A stretch of 64,000 bases of DNA, taken from contig NC_134033.1 of NCBI RefSeq assembly GCF_964204645.1, forward strand, positions 13,086,155 through 13,150,154, in the 5' to 3' direction. The stretch comes from Tubulanus polymorphus. Its lineage: Eukaryota > Nemertea > Palaeonemertea > Tubulaniformes > Tubulanidae. Both the position numbers and the translations under genes were made by a program. Below the pieces are notes generated by a model. That model saw nothing but the letters and a program-made list of their open reading frames with translations. It ran no database searches and had not been told where the DNA came from. Shown here piece after piece: positions 51,419 through 63,905 of this stretch (position 1 is the first letter of the stretch; every line of letters begins with the position of its first letter).

Positions 51419-51728
51419 TTGACCCTATCAGTGCATCTACACCTCAGTGCGGTGTATAAGTCGGTGATGGACTTTGCTAGTACACTGCGTGGCGGTGTAT
51501 CGATGTTACTGTAATTAGTTTTTATCTCTATTGAAAGATGGCAGCACCTGTCAAACAGTGAAATATTAGTAACTAATGATACATCGCACCGTAGTGTAGA
51601 TGCACTAAGTATGCCTGTACGCTGCAGGAGTATGCCTGTTATCCAACTCACCGGGATGGAATTTTTTGAAATTTTCAAATCATCTCCAGCACTTTCGAGT
51701 ATTGATTAGTCAACACTGTAAGATTTAA
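51419..51728 (+). mobile_element. TTAA-family MITE with palindromes, copy C (decayed)
   Basis: The left edge TTGACCCTATCAGTGCATC and the right edge CACTGTAAGATTTAA are mutated forms of the family ends. Internal TACACCTCAGTGCGGTGTA, TACACTGCGTGGCGGTGTA and TACATCGCACCGTAGTGTA sit in the same order as in copy A. Confidence 0.7.
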
Positions 51729-54700
51729 AGTCTGGCACTGAATATAATATATAATTGCTTGTGACTGGCTCCGAGTTGCTGGATGATAATCTCCGATTAA
51801 AAGTATATTTCTGTAGCTTCGAAAGTTTTTAATCCAGCGAGCGTGCGCACTGCTTCTTCCGATTTCTATCACGCTCGTCTATAATAGAATCAGCTGTAAG
51901 CCGCGGATAAACGCGTCTCGACTGATTTGATAAAGTCTGGGATGAAGCCCTTCGCAAAACGCTTTTTAAAAACACTCATCATCAATCAATACGACTTTAT
52001 TGATTATCGCGTATGTATGTAAATACCGATTTCCGACGAACTTTCAGTTTGAATAAAGGCATATATAATTTATGGAATAACTTTCGGTCATTGGTCGCAA
52101 AGAGTCGTCCGAGTAGACTGTGACGTGATCAACACTGCCGCGCCACTAGCCGCTGTCAGTCGCAAGAGTCACATATAGAAAATGAGCAAGTCATTGGTCA
52201 CTGGTGTTACAGTCGCATGAGTGCATAGGTCGATGGGCATTGGCGACTCAATCATCACTGGTGGTCGCAGACAATTGGGTTGCAAAGGGTCGCAAGCCTT
52301 TGAATCCTTGTCTAGACTACTGTAATGACAAATGTTGGGTTCAAAGATTATAACAGAACATGATACTTTTTACGTTATATAGAGGCAGTGTAACAGTATT
52401 TTTTTGCGAGGAATAAAGCCAAAAAGTCCAAAATTCCTCAGCATATTCATTGACATTCTAGCACTGATACGCGCACCACACTATAGAAAAGCTTGTACAA
52501 CGTACACTTGTAGTCAGAACACACAAATGTGGCTGCCAATAATTTAACAACAGCAGATTTCCGAGACTGTTCTGAAATATATTTAAATTCGGCTCATTGT
52601 ACAATTTAGCTGGTAGATTGTTCCAGTATTTCGTGCGGTGTGCAAATTGTTACATTCGTTTTCTATGAATAACTAAAGCTTTTCATACGGCGATTATTTT
52701 CGGAACGTTTGCGAGTGAATCGTAACGTTCGTTCGCGTCGAGTTTCGTTATCGATTTGTTTGCGTTTTGCTTATTTTTCAAAAAATCGACGTATGCGAAC
52801 GTCTGTTCGAATTTCGATACCGGTTAGCCTCAGGTGCGCCACCGACATTGTCGTGGAACATTGAAAATGGAACGAATTTACTCGATGAATAAATTGTTTT
52901 CTTTTTAACGTCTGCCATAAGTATTCACGCCTACATTGTTTAGAATGTTGCAAATTTAGTTCGCTCCAATTTAGAACGGACCAAGCATTCGCGCCTGAGA
53001 ATCTGTTTATTTGATCACTCTAAAATGGAACAGATTACGATAATCAGTTTTGCATGCATTTAGAACTATTCACTTGCGTGGATGCTCAGTCCTTTCAAAA
53101 TTGGAACGGACTAAATTCGAAACATTCTGAAAGACGTAATCAACGTGAATGCAGCTTATACGTTGCGCTTGAAAGAAGTGTATGTGATGTGATGTTAAAC
53201 TGTGAGCGCTTAAAAGTCAATGCGAATATCCTTCAGACCGAGTTCATTGATGATGAAAATCTACGTTCAGCTACGTATGTTATATAATTAAAGATAGAAA
53301 TTGCCGGTTTGACTTTGCACACGTTGCACACATGACTACGCGACGCCGAGGGGGAACAGCTAAACGTTTTGTTATTAAAAAGATACCCGTGTTCGATGAA
53401 GATAATCTAATCGCGGCTCTATTCAAGGACACTTGAGGCAGTGTAAAATCATCAGTTGATTATTATTATTATTATTATTATCATCACGAAGCTGGTGTTG
53501 ACGATACGATAATTTCGTGTTGTAAATTGTATTGTACTATGACAGTATACACCGTGCCCTGGTACGGATCGATTATTGAATATTTTAAAGTCGATTATAA
53601 ACTACGTTTTGCAGAAAAAAAACCGATTCATTTTGCGAGTTGAATAATAGAAAATTGATGATACGTTTCGTGCGAAATAAAATTGGCGTATTGGGTTTTT
53701 TTGAAACCTTGTTTCCTCGACTTGTGGCTTTAACTACAGGGTTAAATTTGAACATAAACGGTTTTCGACCTGAGTGAAATTAGGCCCGGGGACAACTGCA
53801 CTAAATTAGACGCCAGTCTGATCTGTGCCAGTTTAACCGAGGTCAAATCGTTCTCTTGTGGACAGCACGGATTTTGAACTGAACTCATGGGTTCCACAGT
53901 TGTGGATTGATGCCGCGCGCTGTGGAACTCGTCGTGCCACCATCAACTTTACACTGACAGTGACATATCAAGTAACAATTATCGCCACAAAATAGAGAGC
54001 ACAGCTGTTCGGCTCATAATCTGCACTTTCCCTCACATCGATAAATAGAAAAAAATATCTCTTCAGAATACATAGAACATGTGCTGCGTTCAATTAGAAA
54101 GTTAACTATGATCGATGATATATGACCGGATTTTTGACGACGCGATCCTTTCAACTGTCAGATGTTACGTTCAAGTCACATTTTTGTATCGGCGGCGTGA
54201 ATATCGTTCAGATCCGGTTAAAGACAGTTGTTATGCCGTACATCGGTTCAACTGTCTTCAAGATGGATCCAAGCTTTCTTAGATGAAAAGATCTGTTAAT
54301 GGTCAATACGCAAAAACTACTCGGCCCAGTAACTCGAAAGTTAAGTAGCAGCCCCTGGCCCTGTTCTATGATTCTGGATTAACATTTCAATCTAGGGTTT
54401 AACACTGGAAATGAACTTATCTTAACACCAAAGTTCAATCAAAGGTGTCTCTCCGGGGGGGGTGGGGGCTGCAGTCGCTTAACGGTTGGTAAGAGTTAAC
54501 CAGTGGATAGTTGACATAGTGACAATTGAAAGTTCATCGTTACTATGGTGTATATGCGGCGGTTATCTTTAACCAACTTTTCAGCGACTGGCCCCTGATT
54601 ACTGATAAGCCAAGTTTTGGTTTTCACGTATGATCCAATAAGGGGCGACTCCGAGAATATCGGAATCGTGGCATTCAGAGCCGTCCCCATTTTTCCTCGA

Positions 54701-55126
54701 TCCGCGAGCCGTATAACGATATACATAAATAACATTTTCGTGACAAACATCGCGAATGAAAAATCGATAGGTTTTCATTACACGCAATCAGTGCTTAAAA
54801 ACGTTCGGCTTTGTCAATGTGAAATCAGTTGATTCGGTAATGTCGGTTGTTTGACAGCTGAAATCGTTATTGGTCTTGACGATAATACCGTCGTATCGTG
54901 CGCGCGTTGGACGTCGTCAACGTTTCGAATTGACGCACTCTTTAAGCGAAAAAAAAAATCGAATTTCCTTCCTTCGCCGACGACGATCGGGTTTCATTCG
55001 CGACATTTCGAAGATCCGATCGGATTGTTGGATCAGGATTGGTGATCGGCGCGTCGTGAATGTTATAGTTGACCCGAACGTAATCAAAACATTAAAGCAT
55101 AGGTTATTAGAAGATTTAGGCCGTTC
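51729..55126. other. mostly unassigned sequence
   Basis: No coding gene is recognised. It contains a GAACGGAC inverted pair at 52965-53120, an ATT triplet run at 53459-53480, a decayed GCCGCGATCAC-type element at about 53720-53870, and a CAGTGGATAGTTGACATAG repeat at 54490-54600 related to 23067-23152. CpG-rich patches lie at about 52690-52800 and 54880-55080. Confidence 0.45.
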
Positions 55127-55249
55127 CACTGACCTGGAAAAACCTGGGCCCGGTTTTATAGACTGGTATTACCTTTAACCCGGGGGGGGGGCTAACTCAA
55201 TTAATTATCAATTAATTAATCTGGAAAAATGAGGGAAAAACTCTATCTA

Positions 55250-55250
<1 letters not shown>

Positions 55251-55344
<94 letters not shown>

Positions 55345-55396
55345 TATATATATATATATATATATATATCATATATATCATATATACATATATATG
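55251..55396. repeat. TA microsatellite, about 145 bp
   Basis: A TA dinucleotide run with a few CATATA interruptions, sitting inside a CCTGGAAA-type repeat that begins near 55127. Confidence 0.97.
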
Positions 55397-55399
55397 AAT

Positions 55400-56407
55400 T
55401 GTAACATTTTAAACCACAAAATTTCTGAGATTCACTCAAATAATTTTGTGTTGTCTTGGTGTGAACATGTTTTAAGTATCTAAAGATAATGAATACTAAC
55501 CTTATATATGTAGCACCTTATTTGATAACATGAAATATATGTATTAGATTTACTACTGCTACTATTGTTGTGAGTTAGCTTGTAGCTTAAATGATCGCTA
55601 TTTAATACCGCGACTAAGCTGACGTTTATCTACTGTGGCGATAATGACTGCGATTACGACTTTTCTAATGATGACATTTTATATACATTTGTATACACCT
55701 AATAAATGTGACATTTTGAATCTCAAGCTGCCAGCACATGGTGCTACTGTCATAAATGGGATTCAATTGCGAAATAGGAATTAATTAATTTTTCATATAT
55801 TCGCTTGAGAATTTCCAATTTTCGTCACCTTGCTCCGCGTATCGTTGAATATTCATCGTTGAATTTGAATTTGAATTTAACTCGCGCTTCTCTTTGTTTA
55901 CTACTCTGTTGAGGGATGTAGTCCCACTTAATGCCGTGTACTGAAAATGCGACTGGTGACTGGTCCCATTTTTGGCTCATTCACTAAAAAAAGGTTCAGA
56001 TTGGTCCTATATATCCATCAAATAGCCCACGGTGATAATACCGTTCTCGAGACGGGACCACTCTATCCTCGTATCAGATATAGATGGTAAACTAAAACGC
56101 TGTACCGAACAGATAACTGGTCACGTTTGTAAATGATCGAGTGTTATAGCTGGTAAGTAGCACTCGCGGGGACCGCCGCGCTGCAGTAGTTATCTTTCCC
56201 TATGAATATACACTTCGGACATCGTGCCGTATGGGACCGATGGGTTTTTCTCCGTGTGAAGATGTGAATGTTAAAAGCTGTTGTGTAAATGTGGAGGTCA
56301 TCGATCAGCCGGTTTGTCTATGCGTCAACAGTAACTAACAGTCCACACAGTCAGTCATATCTTAAAACTGTTGAAATGAGTCGACACTTGTCCTCATATG
56401 TACATAG
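55400..56407. other. unassigned sequence
   Basis: AT-rich; I recognise nothing in it. Confidence 0.5.
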
Positions 56408-56689
56408 TTAACCCTTTCAGTAATTACTTATCACTACCCGATAACTTCCATGCCAGTGTTTTGAATTTGAGGCATATCCCTTTGGTGTGTCTACTCCAGG
56501 GTGCGGTGTATGGTATATTACCAATATTACCAATATTTCGCTGTTTTACTGAGTGCTGCTATCTTTCCATACAGAAAAAAAACCTAATCGCTAATGAAAT
56601 GAATACACTGCAATGCCGTGTACTAGCAGTCAAACACTGATTAATACACCGCACTGCAGTGTTTTTATACATCGCTCTGAAAGGGTTAA
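56408..56689 (-). mobile_element. TTAA-flanked MITE with palindromes, copy D
   Basis: TTAACCCTTTCAGTA ... TCTGAAAGGGTTAA, 282 bp, same orientation as copy B. TACACCGCACTGCAGTGTT (56645), TACACTGCAATGCCGTGTA (56606) and a diverged third copy near 56492 occupy the equivalent positions. Confidence 0.8.
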
Positions 56690-57338
56690 GCCACATCAAC
56701 TGTTGGGATTAAATTCCTCAAAACGTTCACTAGTTGAATTTTCATGATCTCAAAATTTGAAGTGAAATCTGCATCCGATATTTGATTCAAATGATTTCAA
56801 ACCAGACTTTTTTTGAGTTGAAGGATAAACATTTGTCTTTAAGGACCAACTGCATTTCGATTTAGCTTCTGTTAGTAACTGTAGTCTACTTTAATGGGCT
56901 GAGGAGTAAAACTGCCAATACCCACCGCTGCCGAATCGAGAGCATCTTTTCAGGACTTCCGACAGTCCCCTGAAAATATCATAGGCCCTAAATCTTTCCC
57001 CAGACGTCGCTAAGTACCGACGAAATCAAAAGACCTTCATGAAATATTCAACGCGGCAGTGCATCTATCGTGAAAGAGAGTAGAGTTAGCAAAAAACGCG
57101 ACTGTCTAATAGCCGCGTGCGAAATGAGTATTTCGTAAATATTTTCGTGTCGACTCTCCCCCCAGACTAGAGACATCCATCGTCATCATCGCCGTTTAGA
57201 CCGATCTTTTCGTTTAGATGGATCTGCATCGTGCAGATATCTGTAGGAGTCGCGCGCGCGCAGTTGGCGTATTTGTTGGTCGTCCCAGTTGGACTCATTA
57301 GCGGCGTTTCACTCGCACTAGAGGCAGTGTATACAATA

Positions 57339-57340
<2 letters not shown>

Positions 57341-57416
<76 letters not shown>
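57341..57416. repeat. TA microsatellite
   Basis: An uninterrupted TA dinucleotide run. Confidence 0.98.
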
Positions 57417-57420
<4 letters not shown>

Positions 57421-57713
57421 ATAGAATATATATAATGAATTAATCATGTGGATATTCATAGTATGTACTCGCCCACACATATTTTCATCTTGTCAAAACG
57501 ATCTACTCATTTGAATAAAGAAATTCATCTTGGAAAATTAATTAATTCAATGAAAAATTATGAAAATAATTCATTCTTTAAAAATGGAGTCGCGTATGTT
57601 TTCAGTGTATAAATTTCAACTGGAGTGTCATTAACGTTCGTCCCGTGTTCATGTGTTCTTTTCTTTGAGATCGGTTGTATTCCAAACAGTGACAAATATT
57701 GCTCTAGTTGCAT

Positions 57714-57986
57714 TAGCCGCGATCACATGGAGACAACGGGCATGGATCAGGTCCCGAGTTCAAATTAGAGAGCGTGTTCGCACGTAAACTTCTCTCTCTA
57801 TCAAATCTATCATTTAGATATAAATCTCGCTTTCAAATCCCGGGCAAGTCATAACTATCTGTAGCAAATTTCGCGATGCACATGATCGATCACATTTAGC
57901 ATGATTTTGGCCCGTTCTAAATTTGGCCTGTTCCATATATAGACCCATACGGACCGGTCTAACTAGTGGTAGTGTGAACGCGGCTA
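57714..57986. mobile_element. GCCGCGATCAC-family MITE
   Basis: TAGCCGCGATCACATGGAGA at the left and GTGTGAACGCGGCTA at the right are inverted, with TA on both edges. The interior has GGCCCGTTCTAAATTTGGCC-type words. About 273 bp, noncoding. Confidence 0.6.
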
Positions 57987-58689
57987 TATAAGTCCAGTCT
58001 TGATAGTGCAAGTCTATGGGTGTTAGGGACAGTTACGCAGTCAAGGTTATGATTTATGAAAAAGTCCCAGCATAGTTTAGTGTAAAGCGCAGCCTCGACA
58101 GAGCAAGTATACTCATAATACATAATACTGGCAAAGAATGTCGTGGGATTTTATTGGAACTAATCCAGACGAATGTTAATGCAATCAACGGTGCCAATGT
58201 TTCGGGACTCGAGAGATTAAAAACTTTCTCGCGAAGCCGGCGCGTATCTCGGCGTGTATCTCGCGCCCCTCGCGTTTAATTTTGCTTCCGTCATTTCTGT
58301 GGAGATTCGTCGTTTTGTCGAAGAAAAAAAAAACGTCTAATTCAATTTCGGCGAAGTTTCATTTTTCGCGCCGTCGTCGTCGAAGACAATGAGATTTTAA
58401 AGGATTTTTTCTCTCGATTTTCGTTGCGGCGGCGGCGGCGAATTAGTCGGAGCGTGTATTCGATTCTCTATGATTTCTCCGGGGGATTTTACTCCCGACA
58501 TTGTTCCCGAAAACGACCGCGATTATTCATTATTTTTCACTCGCGAAAAACAATGTACGGCAACTACTTTCATTTACCGAACTAATTTGAAATGAAAGAT
58601 TTTGCGTCGAAATTGGAAAATCAAGCGAAACGTTGCCTGGTTTTTGTCGTGGCTGTCCCAGATAAAACGGTAAATCCAGCTTAACTGCA

Positions 58690-58790
58690 TGTGACAGTGC
58701 CGGACCATATGAAACATTATTTTTGTATTTTACCAGTGCAGCCACTTCACCTCGTTCAGCAAAGTGTAAGCCCATCCAACTGAGCCATCC
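58690..58790 (-). repeat. tRNA-derived relic with perfect A-box
   Basis: On minus, TGGCTCAGTTGGATGGGCTT is a textbook tRNA A-box segment, but no B-box follows at the expected distance. It is probably a truncated or mutated SINE head. A minus frame through it (81 codons) has no known domain. Confidence 0.35.
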
Positions 58791-59564
58791 AATTATGGAT
58801 TTTGCCTTTCATGCAGGTAAAACCAACATGAAGGTGTCAGCTCCAAACTCGCATGCAAATAATTGACTAAGTTTCTATAAATTTCCATTTTATGAAAAAA
58901 AACGAACCCTATTGAAGCATCTACAACGCCTTCATCTCATGATTTCTGCCACCGATGATCTAAACATTCGTCAGAATCGCACCACAAATATCAGCTGTAT
59001 GCCTTGAATTCAGTCAGAATGTCGATGTTAAAGAGAGACATTGCCGCTAATGGCCCGAGTCATTACGGGTACTTTCCTTTCAACACGGTTTCAACAGTCA
59101 ATATTGCATCTTAATTACGTGCGCTTCTATTTCGCATCAGCTTCGTCAATAGCAACCTTTACTTACATTCTACGTAGCCGACGATTAGAGGCTTCTTTAA
59201 ACGCATTGCGACAGTCTATTATTTGTATGTGTATATAGTCGAACCTGCTGAATTCAGATCATTTCGGACCGATAAAACTAATCCCGGTTATGAGAAATAC
59301 GGATTAAAGATATTTTATATGCGTTTACATGTAGGTGTACCACGGATAATATGACGATAACATAAAAATCCGTATCAAACATATCCCACCGTATACCGAA
59401 CATATTCGCTTTAAATTATCAAGACTTACGAAAAAACCTCACGTCACACGCGCTACGCACGCTGAGAAATCGTCTCTAGAGACACTGAAATTATCGCAAC
59501 TTTTGTACAGTTGATATTTATTTTGTCAAAGTTATCACAAACATATAGATATATGTTCTCCGTG

Positions 59565-60083
59565 GTCTCGTGAGTCGGGTCTCGTGAGTCGGGTCTCGTG
59601 AGTCGGGTCTCGTGAGTCGGGTCTCGTGAGTCGGGTCTCGTGAGTCGGGTCTCGTGAGTCGGGTCTCGTGAGTCGGGTCTCGTGAGTCGGGTCTCGTGAG
59701 TCGGGTCTCGTGAGTCGGGTCTCGTGAGTCGGGTCTCGTGAGTCGGGTCTCGTGAGTCGGGTCTCGTGAGTCGGGTCTCGTGAGTCGGGTCTCGTGAGTC
59801 GGGTCTCGTGAGTCGGGTCTCGTGAGTCGGGTCTCGTGAGTCGGGTCTCGTGAGTCGGGTCTCGTGAGTCGGGTCTCGTGAGTCGGGTCTCGTGAGTCGG
59901 GTCTCGTGAGTCGGGTCTCGTGAGTCGGGTCTCGTGAGTCGGGTCTCGTGAGTCGGGCCTCGTGAGTCGGGTGTCGTGAGTCGGGTCTCGTGAGTCGGGT
60001 CTCGTGAGTCGGGTCTCGTGAGTCGGGTCTCGTGAGTCGGGTCTCGTGAGTCGGGCCTCGTGAGTCGGGTCTCGTGAGTCGGG
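59565..60083 (+). repeat. 15-bp minisatellite, about 34 copies
   Basis: GTCTCGTGAGTCGGG is repeated almost without change. Three single-base variants are seen (two GGCCTCG, one GGTGTCG), near 59950-60060. The 15-bp period keeps a 257-codon minus frame open (DPTHETRLTR repeats); this is most simply a repeat artefact. Confidence 0.97.
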
Positions 60084-60257
60084 GCTCTGCTCGTGCTCTG
60101 AATGCTTGTTATAAAGTGTGATATATGTGAATACGGGATAGAATTACTTTCTCCTTGAAATGATGCTTTGAAAAAGAGGAGATTAGTTTCGAAATTTGCC
60201 ATTTCTCCTTTGATTTGCCATCGCATTTAATGCTTTCCGATTCTTGAAATTGCTGCT

Positions 60258-60366
60258 GAGTCGCCACTGACCTAGAAAACCTGAAAAACTCAGGGAATTG
60301 GAAATAATCGAGAAAAAAATCAGGGAGAACTCAGGAATTAGTAAATTGACGGAAGGTGCCCTGTGA
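60258..60366. mobile_element. short CCTGGAAA-family element
   Basis: The left edge AGTCGCCACTGACCTAG and the right edge AAGGTGCCCTGTGAC are approximately inverted. The interior has AACTCAGGGAATT and GAACTCAGGAATT. It is related to 18508-18792. Confidence 0.5.
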
Positions 60367-60488
60367 CGGTAGAGTACCCTAACATACACCTGAATAATGC
60401 ACAAAAGGAACATGATCGGTATACGTATGCAGATGTGGGTCTTTTCCTAAAGATGGCCTCTTGCTATTCAATTGGCAATTATTGCTTT

Positions 60489-60640
60489 TTCCACCCGTGC
60501 GCAGCTGAGGTGTCCTCATCAGCGTGTTCCAACTGTGCGCTACCAAGGAAGCCACTTCAACGTGTTCCACCCGTGCCCATCCGAGGTATCCTCCTCGGTG
60601 TGTTCCAATTCTGTTCAGCTGAGATATTTTCCTCGCTGTG
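60489..60640 (+). repeat. 38-bp tandem repeat, 4 diverged copies
   Basis: Each unit starts TTCCA and ends with CG(T/C)G-type sequence. Units 1 and 3 share TTCCACCCGTGC, and units 2 and 4 share TTCCAAYTSTG, so an older dimer is likely. Confidence 0.75.
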
Positions 60641-62799
60641 CGCGACGACGCAACTCCTTAAAGCCTTGTAAAATACAAAAATCAAACTGCAACGTCTCGC
60701 GATCAATTGCATTTTTTGTTCCATTAATTACGGCGCGACGTGATGTGTGCATCGATCGCGTTTAGATTTATTCGCGCGCACGTCTCATTTCAATCGCACA
60801 AATACGAACGTAAACTTCTGCATGACGGAGATAAAAAAAGCGCCAGTCACTTACCGGCGTGAATTCACCGCGTAGCGCCCGAGGAAGGCGGCGGGAATAA
60901 CTTAATGCATCGTCGTCAGTGACTCTACGAGGCAGATGGTGATGAAATGGCCACGCGGGATCGATCGGAATCGCACGAAATCGCGCGCTCGTCGCGTGCA
61001 GGTGACAGCTACTCTCGAGATGTGACTGTCTCGATATGGCCGCGCGATACCGCGGGGCCATTTTCGAAAATGTGCCCTTCTCGTCTCTCACTTTCTCACG
61101 TTCAAAAGAATAACTACGAAAAACGACTTTTGGACACCTTATATTAATAATATTTAAATGCATCGTAAATACTCGAGTCCAGGAGCATGAAAGAAGCAGA
61201 TAAGCAGAAATGCCAGATGTGAAAGCCCAACAACGTAGCGCCTACCCGCCTGTGTGTCCGGTGTGTGGGAGGCCTGGACTCATCCCAGCAGCTCAACATT
61301 CAACTGATGATTCCGAAGGATGACACAGCGACAAAAATGGAGGAATCCTTGGCCTAGATTTTGGCCGCTTACATTACCTATGATCTCTGTAAATGGGGCA
61401 TTAAATGATTATATCGATCGACCTGAATAGAGCTTCGACTCTTCCCCACCCCATCGTCATCGCAAAAGCGCAGGCAGGCAGGCAGGCGATAAAGAACGCC
61501 GGGTTTCCTCGCGTTGATTGCCCCTCGCGGCAACACCGAGCGCGGTGTCCGAATCGCTCCTCGATACCGCGCCAAATCGATGGCGCGTTTAACGGCGTCA
61601 TTTACGTCGTCGGCGCCGAAATGCTTTTAGCCGTCGTCGCGATCACTCACTTACGACGCCCGCGTGTCTAATCAAATATCAATAACGCGCTTTCAAATGA
61701 TTATCGTTTTTCTCGCGACGTTTCTATTCATCGCGTATTTGCCGCTCGTTCGGTTTCGGCTAACTCGACCATTCAAACGCGTATAATGGCCGCTGCCCGT
61801 GTCATAAATAACCCGACGGTCTTAACCGCCTCGGGGCGCGTGCACCGGTAGACCGTGGCGGCAAATCAGCTCTCGTCGTAAGATGACAAAGACGTTTTTT
61901 ACGTCACCATTCCGCAAGATTAAAACCCTCCCTAGAGGAATGATGACGATGATTTCTTTTTTCACTTAACAACTCTTAAGGATTTGACTCTTACTCATAA
62001 ACTTAAAATGTGCAATTAAAGAGGCATCAATCTTTGTAGATCGTAAGGAATCATTGAGAGAAGCCCTCAATAGCAATTCAAACCACTTTCATTGTTTTTT
62101 CCCTTACGCGTCCATCTTCAGAGTTTTTTTGTAGGCAAAAGAAAATAACATGTGTTCAAATTGTTGTGGGTTTCTCTCAACGATTCTTTTTTTTTCTACG
62201 TTTATCTTTTTTTCTGATAAAAAAATGAATTTTAATGCCTTTTCATGAATAGTGACGTATTTTGTCTAATATTGAAGTCGCAACTGTTGAATAATCTAAA
62301 TTTGAAGTAGATTAGGAAGCCTCGATAGTAGATGCGTTTGCCGAGTTATTTCTCGCGGGAGACGGACCGAACGATTACGCTAGATCACCGTTATCCCGCG
62401 TTATCCGTTAAGTCGACTATACATATGTCCATTTGTAATTACGGCGTCAACCGCACGATTCGTCTGGAGAGAGTCGAAAAATCAATTGAGTCGCCCGACG
62501 TCGTCGTTCGTCGCGCTCGTTACGTCGGGATGCCATTAATCTTTCCTCGTTAATAACGCTTGGGAATATCGTAATTAATGACCTCAAGATAGTTTAATAA
62601 GATGATTAAGGTGCGACAGACCGACCGGCATACCGAGTTGGATTATTAAGACTCAATCGTGTTGACTAGTTGAAGGCTTTAATTGAGTGGTGCTTATCCT
62701 AATCAATTAACTGCTTGACTACTGGCATTTAGTTCTTCTTTATATCATTGACGTTAGATGAAACTTTAGCTGCTCGAAAGAATTTAATATATGTAGATA
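60641..62799. other. unassigned sequence with CpG-rich patches
   Basis: CpG-rich stretches lie at about 60770-61080, 61430-61880 and 62330-62540. They contain open frames of 60-131 codons, but none has a recognisable domain or supported splice sites. Single unrecognised exons cannot be ruled out. Confidence 0.4.
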
Positions 62800-63905
62800 T
62801 TATTGTCCAATCTATATCTTAGTGTCCATTTAATATTTTCGTGCTCAATCAATATTTTTTTGCCCAATCAATATTTTATTGCCCATCGAATATTTCAACG
62901 TCCATCCAATATTTTATGACCTGATCAATATTTTCTTGCCCAATCAATATTTTCTTGCCCAATCAATATTTTAGTGTTCATCCAATATTTTGCCTATATT
63001 TTCCTATAATTAATTTAGTACTTTATCAACATTTAAGAATCCGTTCAATGTTTTCGCGCCAGTGTCAATTTAATATTTTTTCAATATCGTAGTGTCATTC
63101 ATTTTCTTTACTACCATCGTGTCTAGTTCATTTCAATTAGGCTACATTCTCAAATTGATAATAAGAATCTGTTTAAAAAAAGTTTGTTGTTTTACTTTCC
63201 CAATTACGAAGTTACGCAACAAACCGATTTGCAATATCAACATCACGGAGAAAGACAGACTGAGCGGTTTACTTTTTATTGTACCGATGAAATATCGTAC
63301 GACGGTCTTCAGCGCGATGAAATATCGTACGAAGGTCTTCAGCGCGTTAGTTCAATTGCCGCGTCTGTCATGACATTCACAGCAATGACGTGTTGACACT
63401 GTAGGTTACTGACACAAGATAAATGCGATACGAATTGTTGCTCTTATCTTTTGATGTGATTGATATATTTTTTTGCCGATCTTCAACAGGCGCGAAATTC
63501 TCGGAAAATTACTATTGTTATTATAATCGTCGAATGGGACACATCTGCCTCTCGGTCCCGGGCTCGATTTTGCGTTTCAAAGAAAAAACAATTGATACCA
63601 GTAAACAAAGCCACTACTAGATCACAGCTTTAAAAAAAAATATTATATGTCTGGGTCTAGCATTGATCTGATGATTTTAACGAACTCATGATTGCATGAA
63701 ATATTGAATAGACACTCAAATAACGATTGGAAACTCTGGATAGATATTGATTCGATACTTATATATTTGATTGACGTATAATATATTTATTGTGCGCTAA
63801 CATATTGAATTGACTCCGAAATATTGATCGGGCACTGAAATATTGAGCGGGCACTGAAATATCGATCAGATACTGAAATATTGATCAGATACTGAAATAT
63901 TGAAT
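62800..63905. mobile_element. foldback-like element with 19-bp subrepeat arms
   Basis: The left arm (about 62800-63010) is an array of units such as TTGCCCAATCAATATTT. The right arm (about 63690-63905) carries the same type of unit inverted (AAATATTGATCGGGCACTG). The core (63090-63680) has a 30-bp direct duplication CGATGAAATATCGTACGA at about 63286 and 63316, and no recognised protein. Confidence 0.6.

Noticed and set aside
58530-58775. 81-codon minus frame as a possible exon
   Set aside because: It overlaps a tRNA-like A-box segment and has no known domain, so a SINE relic is more likely.
59453-60226. 257-codon minus frame with DPTHETRLTR repeats as a possible secreted repeat protein
   Set aside because: The 15-bp array accounts for it; flanks show no signal peptide or domain.
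60768-61163. 131-codon minus frame in a CpG-rich stretch as a possible gene
   Set aside because: No recognisable domain, no supported splice sites, and competing open frames on the other strand.
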